Shown here piece by piece: positions 16,998-25,990 of a stretch of DNA of 64,000 nt. The position numbers were made by a program, and so were the translations under genes. The stretch comes from JAVVEW01 sp032251045 (GTDB taxonomy: Bacteria > Pseudomonadota > Gammaproteobacteria > Methylococcales > Methylomonadaceae), in contig JAVVEW010000001.1 in assembly GCA_032251045.1 (NCBI GenBank), positions 58,484-122,483 of the forward strand. The letters are read 5' to 3'. A model generated the notes under the pieces. That model did no database searches, was not told the DNA's origin, and saw only the letters and a list, made by a program, of their open reading frames with translations. Positions within the stretch are counted from its first letter, which is position 1, and each line of letters begins with the position of its first letter.

Positions 16998-17795
16998 ATG
17001 AAACCAATGACGCATATTGCGGTGCGTGCTGCGCGTGCCGCTGGTGATTTAATCAGCCGTTCGGCCAATCAGGTCACGGGGCTTAGAATCGACCAGAAAG
17101 GGCTTAATGATTACGCCACCGAAGTCGATCAAGCGGCCGAGCAGGAAATTATCAAGATTCTACACAACGCTTATCCCGATCACGCCATTCTCGCCGAAGA
17201 AAGCGGCCAGCATGGCCGTCATGATTATGTGTGGATTATTGACCCGCTGGATGGTACCACCAATTTTATCCACGGCTTCCCGTTTTTCAGTGTTTCCATT
17301 GCCTTGCAGGTTAAAAACAAGTTGGAAATTGGCGTGGTCTATGATCCGGTTCGCGATGAATTATTCGTGGCCGAGCGCGGTGGTGGTGCGACATTGAATA
17401 ACCGTAAGCTGCGTGTCACCCGGCAAAGCACACTTAAAGGTGCTCTGATAGGTACCGGTTTTCCGTTTCGCGAGCAGCAGCATGTCGAGGCTTATCTAGG
17501 CATGTTCAAAGCGATGAATGCCGAATCTGCCGGGGTGCGCCGTGCCGGTTCTGCCGCGCTGGATTTGTGTTATGTCGCCTGTGGGCGGATGGATGCGTTC
17601 TGGGAGTTGGGTTTGAAAGCCTGGGATATGGCGGCCGGTGTGTTGATGATTCAGGAAGCTGGTGGCGTGGTCACGGATTTTGCCTTTGGCGATCGTTATC
17701 TGGAATGTGGCAACCTGATTGCCGGCAATCCCAAAATGCAGCAATTGCTTTATCAGGCCTTCCAGCCGCATTTGACCGCTGCGTTGCCGCGTTAG
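16998..17795 (+). CDS. suhB: Inositol-1-monophosphatase SuhB
   Basis: This 265-residue phosphatase has the metal-site motifs LAEESGQHG and WIIDPLDGTTNFIHGFPFF, and the C-terminal motif KAWDMAAGVLMIQEAGG. Besides hydrolysing inositol monophosphates, SuhB in enteric bacteria joins the rRNA antitermination complex. The start MKPMTHIAVRAARAAGDLI aligns with the enteric N-terminus. It is divergent from trmJ across 167 bases and is followed by a terminator that belongs to the opposite strand. Confidence 0.94.
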   Translation: MKPMTHIAVRAARAAGDLISRSANQVTGLRIDQKGLNDYATEVDQAAEQEIIKILHNAYPDHAILAEESGQHGRHDYVWIIDPLDGTTNFIHGFPFFSVSIALQVKNKLEIGVVYDPVRDELFVAERGGGATLNNRKLRVTRQSTLKGALIGTGFPFREQQHVEAYLGMFKAMNAESAGVRRAGSAALDLCYVACGRMDAFWELGLKAWDMAAGVLMIQEAGGVVTDFAFGDRYLECGNLIAGNPKMQQLLYQAFQPHLTAALPR

Positions 17796-17898
17796 CCAAA
17801 GTTAGGCGCCGGACGGGGCTTTAACCGTTTATCGTGTCAGTAAATGAGCCAAGTATAGCGGCAGGTCTGGAGGATGTCCGCGCACGCCTGTCAGGCGT

Positions 17899-17930
17899 AA
17901 AAAAAGACGCCGGAACAGCAGTGCCGGCGC
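17899..17930 (-). terminator. Rho-independent terminator of the phytase-like gene
   Basis: On the minus strand, GCGCCGGCA pairs with TGTTCCGGCGTC around a short loop (17930 to 17906), followed by a run of seven T (17905-17899). It lies 40 bases past the stop of the minus-strand gene that ends at 17968. Confidence 0.75.
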
Positions 17931-17967
17931 CTTGATGGGTTGGTTTAACAGTTGAGTGAAGGCTGAA

Positions 17968-20559
17968 TTACCGGAATAACGGGCCTAGATTGATCAGTTG
18001 CGTTTCGCCATTGGAATCATCTACGCCATCGTTGTCATTGACGATCAACACATCACCGGACTGGGTGATGGTCAGACCTTCGAGTTTTTCCAGGACCGCG
18101 CCGCCTGGGGCGGTCAGGTCCGGTAATAAATCGCGTACCAGATTCTTACGCAACACCGGGAAGAAGGGACGGACGCCGACCGGAGTGTCTGGCTCGGATG
18201 CGCGGATATTGGACAGGGAAATCTGGTACAAGCGCTTGACCCGTGCGTCGTCGTTGCCTTGATTGTCGCGTTCAAGGACGATAAAAGTGTCATCGTTGAG
18301 CGCGGTGATATCAGAGAGTCCAATCCAGCCGCCGTTGGGCGAAGTGACGCTGTCCAATGGATAGTAATAAAAGGTCCAGGCGCCATTGCCGGTATTCAGG
18401 CGACCAATGCGTACCGCATTGTCGGGGTCTTCTATCCATTCGCGCTGAAAGGTGATGGTCAAAACTTCCGCGCCAGCGGTGCCTGTTGCGGCTACGCCTT
18501 CAAAGCCAAAGCGCACTTGCCGGGCATTGGTGCTGTCAGGCAGCGTGAAAACACGATCGATGACGCCTTGCGCGGTGATATGCAGTACCAGATTACGACT
18601 GGTGACCGGACGGTTGTCGTCGCCAACCGTGCCCGCACCTTCGGAAACCAGCCAGAAACCGCCGTCGGCACTGGTGGCAATGCCTTCCAGATCCAGATTG
18701 ACGGTGTTGTCGCTGTTGACCTGGTCAGGTTCAATGCCGGCCAATACACCTTGGTTGTCATAAAGCACAATTTCCCGGCTCAGGCGAGCGGGGTGGTTGT
18801 CGATGTTCAGCACAAAAATTCGGCTGCGTTGATAAAAGCTATCCGGAACACTGTATGCGAGGTCGCTGCGGGTGCGGTCGGCGGCCAGACCGGATAGCGC
18901 ACTCCAGGGAATGGGCGTGCCGGTGATGCGGTCTTCAGAAAGAAGGGTCGGGTAAGTGGGGGCGCCGGCTTGACGCTGAAAAATGCTCAAGCCGCCGCGA
19001 ATGGCATTGCCCCGGTCATCCAGTTCGGTGGCGGCGACGAATAAATCGCGACCTGGAATGGCTTTAATGCCTTCAGGGCTGACGCCGGTAGGCAAAAACT
19101 GGCGGGTGTTGCGGGTCAGGTTTTTTACGAATACCGCGCTGGAACGTTCGGAGGCGATAAACAGGTATTCATCGTCGCCGAAGCGGGCGAATTCGACATT
19201 TTCCGGTTCGTTGCCTTTGTTGCCCGAGCGGTCATCGGGGTAGTGACCGTGGCGTACCGCGTCATGTTCCAGGGCATTGCCGGAGTCGTAAACCACAGCA
19301 CCGTTTCGGTTGAACACGGTAAAGCCACGGCTGCCGCCGTTAAAGTCGCCTTCGTTGGCGGTGGCCAGCAGATTGTTATCCAGCCACACCAGGCCGTCTG
19401 GCTCACGCGGTATGTCACGCAAGCTGTCGGTCAATTCAATCTGTGCCGGCGATTCTTCCTGCGTGTCGATTTCGGTTAAATCAACCAGGCCAGCGCTGAA
19501 ATGGCTGGTAACCAGGCCTGAGGGCAGGTCAACCAGGATAATGTGATTGTTTTCCTGCAAGCTGACGGCGGCGATATTTTCGGCATTGATGCTGACAAAC
19601 TCGGGTTCAGGGTCTTCGGGAGCGATATCGGCCAGGCCGGTCAGGCTCACATTGCGTAATGTCCACTGAGCAGGCTCGCCATTCAGGTCCACGATGACCA
19701 AGCTGCCCGCCGGCAGTTGTGGTAGTGCGCCATCGTTTAAGTCTTCATTGCGTTCGTTTTCGATGGCAATGGCGGCAAAACGGCCGTCCGGGCTGACGCT
19801 GACTGCGTCAGGTTGGCCATTGAGGTCAAAGCCTGCGACCAGGGCGCGGCTGGCAATATCAACAATTTCCAGCCGACCGGATGGATTGGTGAAGCTGGCT
19901 GAGGTATTGACTGCGGCCAAGGCATAGGCGCCGTGTACGGCCACTGAGGTGGGTTCGCCTGGCAGTGCCAGGATTCCCAATGGCTGGGGGTCGGTGGCTT
20001 GGCTAATGTCCACAAAACCCAAACGATTGTTGCTGCTGTCGGTGTAAACCAAGGTATTACCATCAACGCTGGCGGCGACGATTTCCGCAGCAGCCTCGTC
20101 TTCGATGCTGCTGTTTCGATAAACCGGGAATGTGGCGATGCGGTTGAAGGCCATGGCGTCCGGTTGCGCATGGCGCTGAATTTCAGCAAAGCGCATAGGG
20201 TTGGTATTAGGCAGCAAGGCCAGTTGCAAGGCCAGGCTGCCCTGGCCTGTGGCGTCAAATACGGTCAGTTCGGCCAGGCCGGTGATGACGTCCAGCTTGC
20301 CGCGTTGGCCGCCGGGTCTTTTGATCAGATTGAAATCAACCAGCTCCCACTGATCGGTTTCGCCATCAACCCGGCGCAGGCGAGCATCAACCACGCCACC
20401 TAGGTTGGCGCCGGCGACAACGTCGATGGCGCTCAGTGTGAGTTCTTGTCCATCCGTGCTCAAACGGCCTTGTGCATGGCCGGGTTGCGTGGTGGCCAGC
20501 AGTGTCAACAAGCCAGTCGCCAGTAGTGGCCAGCGGTGGCTTTTGGGTTTAATCAGCAT
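17968..20559 (-). CDS. Secreted beta-propeller protein with esterase-like phytase domain
   Basis: This 863-residue exported protein has a signal peptide over about residues 1-29 (hydrophobic LLATGLLTLLATT, probable cleavage after GHAQ). Residues of about 130-540 look like a YVTN/surface-layer beta-propeller of the choice-of-anchor I kind, with repeated DGNTLVYTD-like and DGRFAAIAI-like strands and the segment LLATANEGDFNGGSRG. The last 300 residues (GLAADRTRSDLAYSVPDSFY, LDLEGIATSADGGFWLVSEG) match the esterase-like phytase family. A phosphate-ester hydrolase in the periplasm or outside is plausible, but the substrate is unknown. It is monocistronic, with its own terminator. Confidence 0.78.
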   Translation of the reverse strand: MLIKPKSHRWPLLATGLLTLLATTQPGHAQGRLSTDGQELTLSAIDVVAGANLGGVVDARLRRVDGETDQWELVDFNLIKRPGGQRGKLDVITGLAELTVFDATGQGSLALQLALLPNTNPMRFAEIQRHAQPDAMAFNRIATFPVYRNSSIEDEAAAEIVAASVDGNTLVYTDSSNNRLGFVDISQATDPQPLGILALPGEPTSVAVHGAYALAAVNTSASFTNPSGRLEIVDIASRALVAGFDLNGQPDAVSVSPDGRFAAIAIENERNEDLNDGALPQLPAGSLVIVDLNGEPAQWTLRNVSLTGLADIAPEDPEPEFVSINAENIAAVSLQENNHIILVDLPSGLVTSHFSAGLVDLTEIDTQEESPAQIELTDSLRDIPREPDGLVWLDNNLLATANEGDFNGGSRGFTVFNRNGAVVYDSGNALEHDAVRHGHYPDDRSGNKGNEPENVEFARFGDDEYLFIASERSSAVFVKNLTRNTRQFLPTGVSPEGIKAIPGRDLFVAATELDDRGNAIRGGLSIFQRQAGAPTYPTLLSEDRITGTPIPWSALSGLAADRTRSDLAYSVPDSFYQRSRIFVLNIDNHPARLSREIVLYDNQGVLAGIEPDQVNSDNTVNLDLEGIATSADGGFWLVSEGAGTVGDDNRPVTSRNLVLHITAQGVIDRVFTLPDSTNARQVRFGFEGVAATGTAGAEVLTITFQREWIEDPDNAVRIGRLNTGNGAWTFYYYPLDSVTSPNGGWIGLSDITALNDDTFIVLERDNQGNDDARVKRLYQISLSNIRASEPDTPVGVRPFFPVLRKNLVRDLLPDLTAPGGAVLEKLEGLTITQSGDVLIVNDNDGVDDSNGETQLINLGPLFR

Positions 20560-20665
20560 GGCTATATAGCCCTAATAGAACAAAAGAGCCATGGTAGCCA
20601 GCATGTGTGACAGGCTTGTTACAGTGGTGTGATGGTGTTGGTTGGCGTGTTTTAAGCGGTGAGAT

Positions 20666-21514
20666 TCAGAAGGTTTCAAATTCCAGTTCGCGGCCGGAAG
20701 GTACCGCACGGGCATCACCATCGACCATCAAGCTGGCAAAATCGAACGCGCCGCGATCCAGCAGTTGTGACGGAGCGATATTTTGCATGCTGGTAAAAAT
20801 GGTTTCCAGGCGTCCGGGAAATTGCTTATCCCAGGTGTTGAGCATGGTTTTCATCGCCTGCCGCTGTAGGTTGGCCTGCGAGCCGCATAAGTTGCAGGGA
20901 ATGATCGGAAACTGTTTGAAGGCGGCAAAGCGGGCGATATCTTTTTCCCGGCAATAGGCTAACGGGCGGATCACCACATTGCGTTTGTCATCACTCAACA
21001 ATTTTGGCGGCATGGCTTTCAGCTTGCCACCGTAAAACAGGTTCAGGAAAAAGGTTTCCAGAATGTCGTCGCGGTGATGACCCAGGGCGATTTTGTCGAT
21101 GCCGTGGGCCTCGGCAAAGCCGTATAAGGTGCCCCGGCGCAGGCGCGAGCACAGGCCGCAGGTGGTTTTACCTTCGGGAATCACCCGCTTGACCACGCTG
21201 TACGTGTCTTTCTCGATGATGTGATAGGCAATACCCAGATTCGCCAGATATTCGGGTAGAACATGCTCAGGAAACCCCGGCTGTTTCTGATCCAGATTGA
21301 CCGCGATCAGTTCAAAACTGACCGGCGCGGTGCGTTTTAAGCTCAACAAAATGTCGAGCATGGCGAACGAATCCTTGCCGCCGGACAGGCAGGCCATGAT
21401 CTTGTCGCCGTGCTCGATCATTTGGTAATCGGCGATGGCTTCGCCAACCTGACGGCGCAGGCGCTTTTGCAGTTTGTTGAACTGGGTACGGTTTTTTGCT
21501 GCCGTCGAGGTCAT
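20666..21514 (-). CDS. ttcA: tRNA 2-thiocytidine(32) synthetase TtcA
   Basis: This 282-residue PP-loop ATPase has the pyrophosphate motif ACLSGGKDSFAMLD near residue 42 and the CxxC pair in TCGLCSRLRRGTLY that binds an Fe-S cluster, with a later Cys in IIPCNLCGSQ. It thiolates C32 in certain tRNAs, needing sulfur from a cysteine desulfurase such as the one at 13691. Its ATG overlaps the stop of fabB (ATGA), an unusual operon link between fatty acid synthesis and tRNA modification. The sequence is complete. Confidence 0.94.
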   Translation of the reverse strand: MTSTAAKNRTQFNKLQKRLRRQVGEAIADYQMIEHGDKIMACLSGGKDSFAMLDILLSLKRTAPVSFELIAVNLDQKQPGFPEHVLPEYLANLGIAYHIIEKDTYSVVKRVIPEGKTTCGLCSRLRRGTLYGFAEAHGIDKIALGHHRDDILETFFLNLFYGGKLKAMPPKLLSDDKRNVVIRPLAYCREKDIARFAAFKQFPIIPCNLCGSQANLQRQAMKTMLNTWDKQFPGRLETIFTSMQNIAPSQLLDRGAFDFASLMVDGDARAVPSGRELEFETF

Positions 21515-22728
21515 GCCAGTTTCTGGAAAATCAAGGTGGCGTTGGTGCCGCCAAAGCCGAAGCTGTTGGACATGACGGTGTTCAGGGTCACGCCGGTTTC
21601 CAGGCTGCGCACGATGGCGATGCCTTCGGCTTGTGGGTCAAGCTGTTCGATATTGGCCGAGGCGCTGATAAAACCCTCTTCCATCATCAGTAGGCTGTAA
21701 ATCGCTTCGTTAACGCCGGCCGCGCCCAGGGCATGGCCGGTCAGGGATTTGGTGGAGCTGACTTTGGGTACCCCGGTGTCGCCGAAGACTTCCCGCATTG
21801 CCGCCAGTTCCTTGGTGTCGCCCACCGGTGTGCTGGTGCCGTGGGCGTTGATGTAATCGATCGGTTCATGAACCGTGGTCAGCGCCTGACGCATGCAGCG
21901 CACCGCGCCTTCGCCGGAGGGTTGTACCATGTCATAACCGTCCGACGTGGCCCCGTAACCGACCAGTTCGGCGTAAATTTTCGCACCCCGGGCTTTGGCG
22001 TGTTCCAACTCTTCCAAAACCAGCACGCCGCCGCCGCCGGAAATCACGAAACCGTCGCGCTTGGCGTCATACGGCCGGGAAGCCCGTTCGGGGTTGTCGT
22101 TGTAGCCGGTTGATAACGCGCCCATGGCGTCGAACAACACGCTCATGGTCCAGTGCAGCTCTTCGCCGCCGCCGGCGAACACGATGTCCTGTTTACCCAT
22201 TTGAATCAGCTCCATGCCGTGGCCGATGCAATGCGCACTGGTGGCGCAGGCTGAGCTGATCGAGTAATTGACGCCTTTGATTTTGAATGGTGTCGCAAGG
22301 CAAGCGGTGTTGGTGCTGGACATGGTGCGCGGCACCATGTACGGCCCAACCCGCTTGACGCCTTTCTGGCGGAGAGTGTCGGCGGCATTGACCAGGTTGG
22401 ATGTGGATGGCCCGCCCGACCCCATCACCAGGCCAGTGCGCTCGTGGGAAATTTCGCTTGGCTCAAGTCCGGAATCGGCAATCGCCTGAGCCATGGCAAT
22501 ATAGTTATACGCCGCGCCATCACCCATGAATCGCTTGATCTTGCGGTCAATATGCGCATCAAGGTCGATGTTGACAGCGGCATGAATCTGGCTGCGGAAG
22601 CCTAAGTCGCGGTATTCCTCCACAAATACTGCGCCAGAGCGACCCGCACGCAGGGAGTCAATGACCTCCTGGCGATGGTTGCCGATGCTGGAAACAATGC
22701 CTAATCCGGTTACGACAGTTCTTCTCAT
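21511..22728 (-). CDS. fabB: 3-oxoacyl-ACP synthase I FabB
   Basis: This 405-residue beta-ketoacyl-ACP synthase has the catalytic Cys in SISSACATSAHCIGHG and the histidines in NAHGTSTPVGD and KSLTGHALGAAG. FabB elongates the unsaturated intermediates made by FabA. It starts 12 bases after fabA, the standard fabA-fabB pair for anaerobic-type unsaturated fatty acid synthesis. No DNA site for FabR or FadR was recognised upstream of the pair. The length matches the family. Confidence 0.95.
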   Translation of the reverse strand: MRRTVVTGLGIVSSIGNHRQEVIDSLRAGRSGAVFVEEYRDLGFRSQIHAAVNIDLDAHIDRKIKRFMGDGAAYNYIAMAQAIADSGLEPSEISHERTGLVMGSGGPSTSNLVNAADTLRQKGVKRVGPYMVPRTMSSTNTACLATPFKIKGVNYSISSACATSAHCIGHGMELIQMGKQDIVFAGGGEELHWTMSVLFDAMGALSTGYNDNPERASRPYDAKRDGFVISGGGGVLVLEELEHAKARGAKIYAELVGYGATSDGYDMVQPSGEGAVRCMRQALTTVHEPIDYINAHGTSTPVGDTKELAAMREVFGDTGVPKVSSTKSLTGHALGAAGVNEAIYSLLMMEEGFISASANIEQLDPQAEGIAIVRSLETGVTLNTVMSNSFGFGGTNATLIFQKLA

Positions 22729-22740
22729 ACCCGTGCTGCC

Positions 22741-23259
22741 TTAAAATTCGTCTGTAGATTTGAATAAACCGACGCGAAGATCGCTGGCAAAGTAGATTTC
22801 CTTGCCATCCACGGACATCGTGGCATCGGCGATACCCATCACCAATTTACGCATGATCACTCGCTTCAGGTCGATATGGTAAGTTACTTTTTGGGCGGTG
22901 GGTAACACCTGACCGGTAAATTTGACTTCCTTCACCCCCAGCGCCCGGCCTTTGCCCGGCCCCCCTAGCCAGCACAAATAGAAGCCGATCAACTGCCACA
23001 TGGCATCCAGTCCCAGGCAGCCTGGCATGACAGGATCGCCCTGGAAGTGGCAGTCAAAAAACCACAGCTCGGGCTTGATGTCGAGTTCGGCAATGATTTC
23101 TCCTTTGCCATATTTGCCGCCGATGTCGCTGATATGAGTGATTCTGTCCATCATCAGCATGTTGGGCAGAGGTAATTGCGCGTTTTTCGGGCCGTAAAGT
23201 TCGCCTCGCCCTGACTTGAGCAATTCCTCGCGAGTGAAACTGTTCTGTTTCTGCATCAA
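22741..23259 (-). CDS. fabA: 3-hydroxydecanoyl-ACP dehydratase/isomerase FabA
   Basis: This 172-residue hot-dog-fold enzyme has the active-site histidine in WFFDCHFQGDPVMPGC and the aspartate in LGLDAMWQLIGFY. It dehydrates 3-hydroxyacyl-ACP and isomerises the C10 product, setting the double bond of unsaturated fatty acids. It is the first gene of the fabA-fabB-ttcA run. A terminator-like hairpin on the same strand lies 50 bases upstream, insulating it from the decayed island. Confidence 0.96.
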   Translation of the reverse strand: MMQKQNSFTREELLKSGRGELYGPKNAQLPLPNMLMMDRITHISDIGGKYGKGEIIAELDIKPELWFFDCHFQGDPVMPGCLGLDAMWQLIGFYLCWLGGPGKGRALGVKEVKFTGQVLPTAQKVTYHIDLKRVIMRKLVMGIADATMSVDGKEIYFASDLRVGLFKSTDEF

Positions 23260-23308
23260 AAATCCTGTGCCGTTTTGTAATTTAACCCTATATTATCTTA
23301 CAGACCGG

Positions 23309-23344
23309 TAAAAAAATCAGCAGCAATTTGTGTAAATTGCTGTT
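23309..23344 (-). terminator. Terminator-like hairpin upstream of fabA
   Basis: An 11-base stem (23319-23329 with 23334-23344, loop GTGT, one G-U pair) is followed on the minus strand by seven T (23316-23310). It would stop transcripts coming from the right, yet no convincing minus-strand gene ends here. It could be the remnant of a lost gene's terminator or the end of an unrecognised small RNA. Confidence 0.6.
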
Positions 23345-23639
23345 GAGGGTCTCGGTGAAGGTTTGTTCAGGTCGGCAGCTCGGCCTTGGCGAGAGCGCAA
23401 AGCCGGCGCTTTGAGAAGGCTGGGGCGTCTTGTATTTATACCTGTCGTAGTTTAACAGCGGCCTTTTCCTAGGGCGCTGCCGAACCCTAAACGGCAAAAC
23501 CATACTGCGCATCATGTGCCGCAAAGCTCGCAAGTCTACCGCTGTAATGGCCGTAATTACCGCCAAACACTTGCCGGATTCATTTTATCCGGAAGGTGGC
23601 CCGCGCATCAGCCTCCGAAACGCCCTTTTCCGCGCAGTA
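23345..23639. other. Gene-free stretch between fabA and the decayed island
   Basis: Open frames exist on both strands here but none shows family-like sequence. The minus-strand frame over 23288-23566 runs through the terminator hairpin and is Arg/Pro-rich without any domain. Nothing further was recognised. Confidence 0.4.
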
Positions 23640-24006
23640 GCCTCGAACATCCAGATCCGCACCAAAAACAGCAATAAGTCGCATGGCTTCGGTCCGATCA
23701 ACCCCGATACCTTTTTGCCCTTCCCGAAAAAACCGGTCATTGCCCGTTTTTTCCGGAAAATCGGCCGGGCCGATGAGCCAGGCTCTGGCGTGCGCAATTT
23801 GCTCAAATACGGCCAAGTCTATGGCGGGCAAGAGCCGGAGTTTGTGGAAGGTGATATTTTCCGAATCATCGTCAAATACCCCGACGTGGCACATGAATCG
23901 GACAAGGCCCCGGAAGTACGTTTGCCGAAGGCTTTAATCGGGGAGGTGAGCAGGCAAGAATTGCAATCAGCGCTAGAGCTTAAAGATTACGAACATTTTC
24001 TTGACA
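23640..24006 (+). pseudogene. Relic of an AlbA_2/RecG-like ATP-binding regulator (C-terminal part)
   Basis: From about 23640 the plus frame reads NKSHGFGPINPDTF, then KKPVIARFFRKIGRADEPGS and GVRNLLKYGQVYGGQEPEF. This is the typical C-terminal segment of proteins with an AlbA_2 DNA-binding domain and a HATPase_c_4 (RecG-like) domain, followed by the start of the winged helix (ELQSALELKDYEHF). The N-terminal two-thirds and the last part are missing. The homologous reading stops near 24006, exactly where a TnpB relic on the other strand begins, so an IS605-type insertion probably cut the gene. It is not expected to be functional. Confidence 0.65.
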
Positions 24007-24009
24007 TCT

Positions 24010-24213
24010 CACGTCACAGGCTAATCGGGCGTGCCCCGCCCTTAAAGCAGTGATAGCACTGACCACATCGGCGTTTTCCTCGCAACCAAAGTCCACACAC
24101 TCGAACTGAGCTTGACTGAGCCGGTTCTCTTTGGCGATATGGCCGCAGCACGGACACGTCCTGTGGGTATTGCTGGGTGGCACGGTCATGAGATGATCGC
24201 CATTCCTGGCCAG
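24010..24213 (-). pseudogene. TnpB C-terminal zinc-ribbon relic, second copy
   Basis: The minus frame reads LARNGDHLMTVPPSNTHR, TCPCCGHIAKENRLSQAQFE, CVDFGCEENADVVSAITAL and RAGHARLACDV, the C-terminus of an IS200/IS605-family TnpB. No RuvC domain precedes it in this frame and no start codon fits. The second zinc knuckle is altered: CVDFGC instead of the family CxxCG, as if Phe and Cys had changed places. It is similar to the relic at 947-1333, so both may come from one element family. Its 3' end abuts the AlbA_2 relic. Confidence 0.75.
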
Positions 24214-24299
24214 TACTGCAGGGTGGATAAGCCTGAACGGCGCATCCACCAAAATGCCGCAAACCCTGTTGTAGGCCGGGCAAAGGAACAACAAGTGAC

Positions 24300-24633
24300 G
24301 AGCCCAACACAGGCGTCGACATTAAGCCCCCCCCTTTTTTTTCAGACGCCTACAGCCCCCCCGAATAAAACGTTGCAGCAAGGCGATGCGTTCGCGCTGG
24401 TTGGAATGGCTGTGCCTTGAAAACGGCCAGTATGTCACTAGCCAATCGCATCGTCACGCGTGACTTCCCGCCTGCTCAGCTTGTAATTTTGCAAGTACGG
24501 GCACGGCAGATACGGACTTGGCATCGCTGAATCCATGTTGACATAACGATCGAACAGCGGGCTAGTCAATTGAGGAGAAGAGTTTAGACTGGCCAGTCCA
24601 AGCCCTGCTATTATCCCCGTACCGCGAGTCTGC
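24300..24633. other. Gene-free stretch with a homopolymer-rich hairpin
   Basis: A 7-base inverted repeat AGGCGTC (24311-24317) / GACGCCT (24345-24351) encloses a run of eight C and eight T, followed by seven more C. This may be an end structure of the former transposon or simple slippage-prone DNA. The remainder up to 24633 shows no recognisable gene. Confidence 0.4.
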
Positions 24634-25563
24634 CTAGCCGTCCTGATTGATCTGCTCAATCAGCTCCTGGAGCACCTGCTCGGCCTGATCATTATCCACC
24701 TGGCAGGTGCCGGCATTCAGGTGACCGCCGCCGTTGTATTTCAGGCAGAGTTCACCGACATTGGTGTTGGAGGTCTTGTTTAGAATGGATTTGCCGATGG
24801 CAAAAACCGTGTTCTGTTTTTTCAGGCCCCACAAGACATGGATGGATATATTGCACTTGGGGTAGAGGGCATAAAGCGTAAAGCGGTTGGTGGCATAGAT
24901 AGTTTCCTGCTCACGCAAATCCAGGATGATCAGGTTATCATGCACGGTGGCGCACTTCTGGATCTGCTGACGGGCCTTGCTGTCATGCTCAAAGTACAGC
25001 TGGGTGCGCTCCTTGACATCCGGCAGCTCCAGAATTTCCTCAATGGTGTGGTTGCGGCAGTAGTCAATCAGCTGCATCATCAACTGGTAGTTGGAAATAT
25101 GGAACTCACGAAAGCGCCCCAGGCCGGTGCGCGCATCCATGATAAAGTTCAGAAGCACCCAGCCTTCAGGGTTCAAAACCTCATCTTCGGTGAAGTCGGC
25201 TGAATCGCCCTTGTCCACAGCCTCCATCATGTCATCCCAGTGCTTGGGGAATACTTCATGGCCGCCATAATAGTCATAAACCACCCGCGCCGCCGAAGGG
25301 GCATCGGGGTCAATGAGGTGGTTTTCTGCCCGCTCTTCGTTACGCAGGGTTTCACTCAGGTGGTGATCAAAAGCCAGATGGCAGCCGGGCACATAGGGCA
25401 GGTTGGTGGTGATATCATCGGCACCGATTTCAATCTTGCCATCCTGCATGTCCTTGGGGTGCACAAACCGGATGTCATCGATTAAATCCAGGTGCTTTAA
25501 GAGGGCCGCACACACCAAGCCATCGAAATCGCTACGGGTGACCAGACGGTATTTTTCTGACAT
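24634..25563 (-). CDS. DHH-family phosphoesterase (exopolyphosphatase-like)
   Basis: This 309-residue protein has the DHH-superfamily motifs RSDFDGLVCAALL near residue 10 and AFDHHLSET near residue 65, with the DHHA1-type C-terminal motif YNGGGHLNAGTC. Members hydrolyse phosphodiester or polyphosphate bonds; the substrate here cannot be told from sequence. A good ribosome site (AGGAGAATTGC) precedes the ATG. It is the only intact gene inside the 23.5-27.7 kb island of relics and has no partner gene. Cytoplasmic; no signal peptide. Confidence 0.82.
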   Translation of the reverse strand: MSEKYRLVTRSDFDGLVCAALLKHLDLIDDIRFVHPKDMQDGKIEIGADDITTNLPYVPGCHLAFDHHLSETLRNEERAENHLIDPDAPSAARVVYDYYGGHEVFPKHWDDMMEAVDKGDSADFTEDEVLNPEGWVLLNFIMDARTGLGRFREFHISNYQLMMQLIDYCRNHTIEEILELPDVKERTQLYFEHDSKARQQIQKCATVHDNLIILDLREQETIYATNRFTLYALYPKCNISIHVLWGLKKQNTVFAIGKSILNKTSNTNVGELCLKYNGGGHLNAGTCQVDNDQAEQVLQELIEQINQDG

Positions 25564-25689
25564 GCAATTCTCCTGTTATAAGTTGTATTTACCTAAAAAC
25601 CACATTCACCTAGAAACTAGACTCACACCTTAGCTTACTTTGATTACGGTACCTTTTCTATATTCTATCACTTTCGCTGGCATCATCTG

Positions 25690-25980
25690 GGCGCTCGGCA
25701 GGGTTCGGGCGCATCCTGGCGAGCAGCGCCGCTGTCAGGCTGGAGCGGACTTCCTGCTTGGGGTGGCGCAGCTTGTACTGAGCGACTGCCCCGACACGAC
25801 GCACCTAGTCAATAGTCAAGTAGCCTGTCTGCCATAGCAGCGTCTCGGTGCCGATAGAGTCCGTATCAAACGCCGACAACAAGGACTCAGGGGCCAGCAG
25901 CTGCTCTAAAGCAGGCATAAACAGGTGACGTTTGATCGACAGATCAACCAGGCTCGTTTTTTTGATGAAGCCGAGTAGTC
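25690..25980 (-). pseudogene. Relic of AAA-ATPase-like / PD-(D/E)XK nuclease family protein
   Basis: The minus frame reads KKTSLVDLSIKRHLFMPALE, QLLAPESLLSAFDTDSIGT, ETLLWQTGYLTID, then a TAG (25806-25804), then AQYKLRHPKQEVRSSLTAAL. This matches the region joining the AAA-ATPase_like domain (PF09820) to the PD-(D/E)XK nuclease (DUF1703) domain in a family of ATP-binding proteins common in environmental bacteria. Both ends are missing and the frame holds a stop, so it is dead. A tiny frame just upstream (26069-25988) with a ribosome site reads MELSDGLRVILKGHLGWDKY and may be part of the debris. Confidence 0.65.
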
Positions 25981-25990
25981 GGATGAATCA

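Noticed and set aside
23288..23566. Minus-strand frame of 92 codons upstream of fabA
   Set aside because: It reads through the terminator hairpin, is low-complexity Arg/Pro-rich and has no domain; only a small-RNA possibility was kept.
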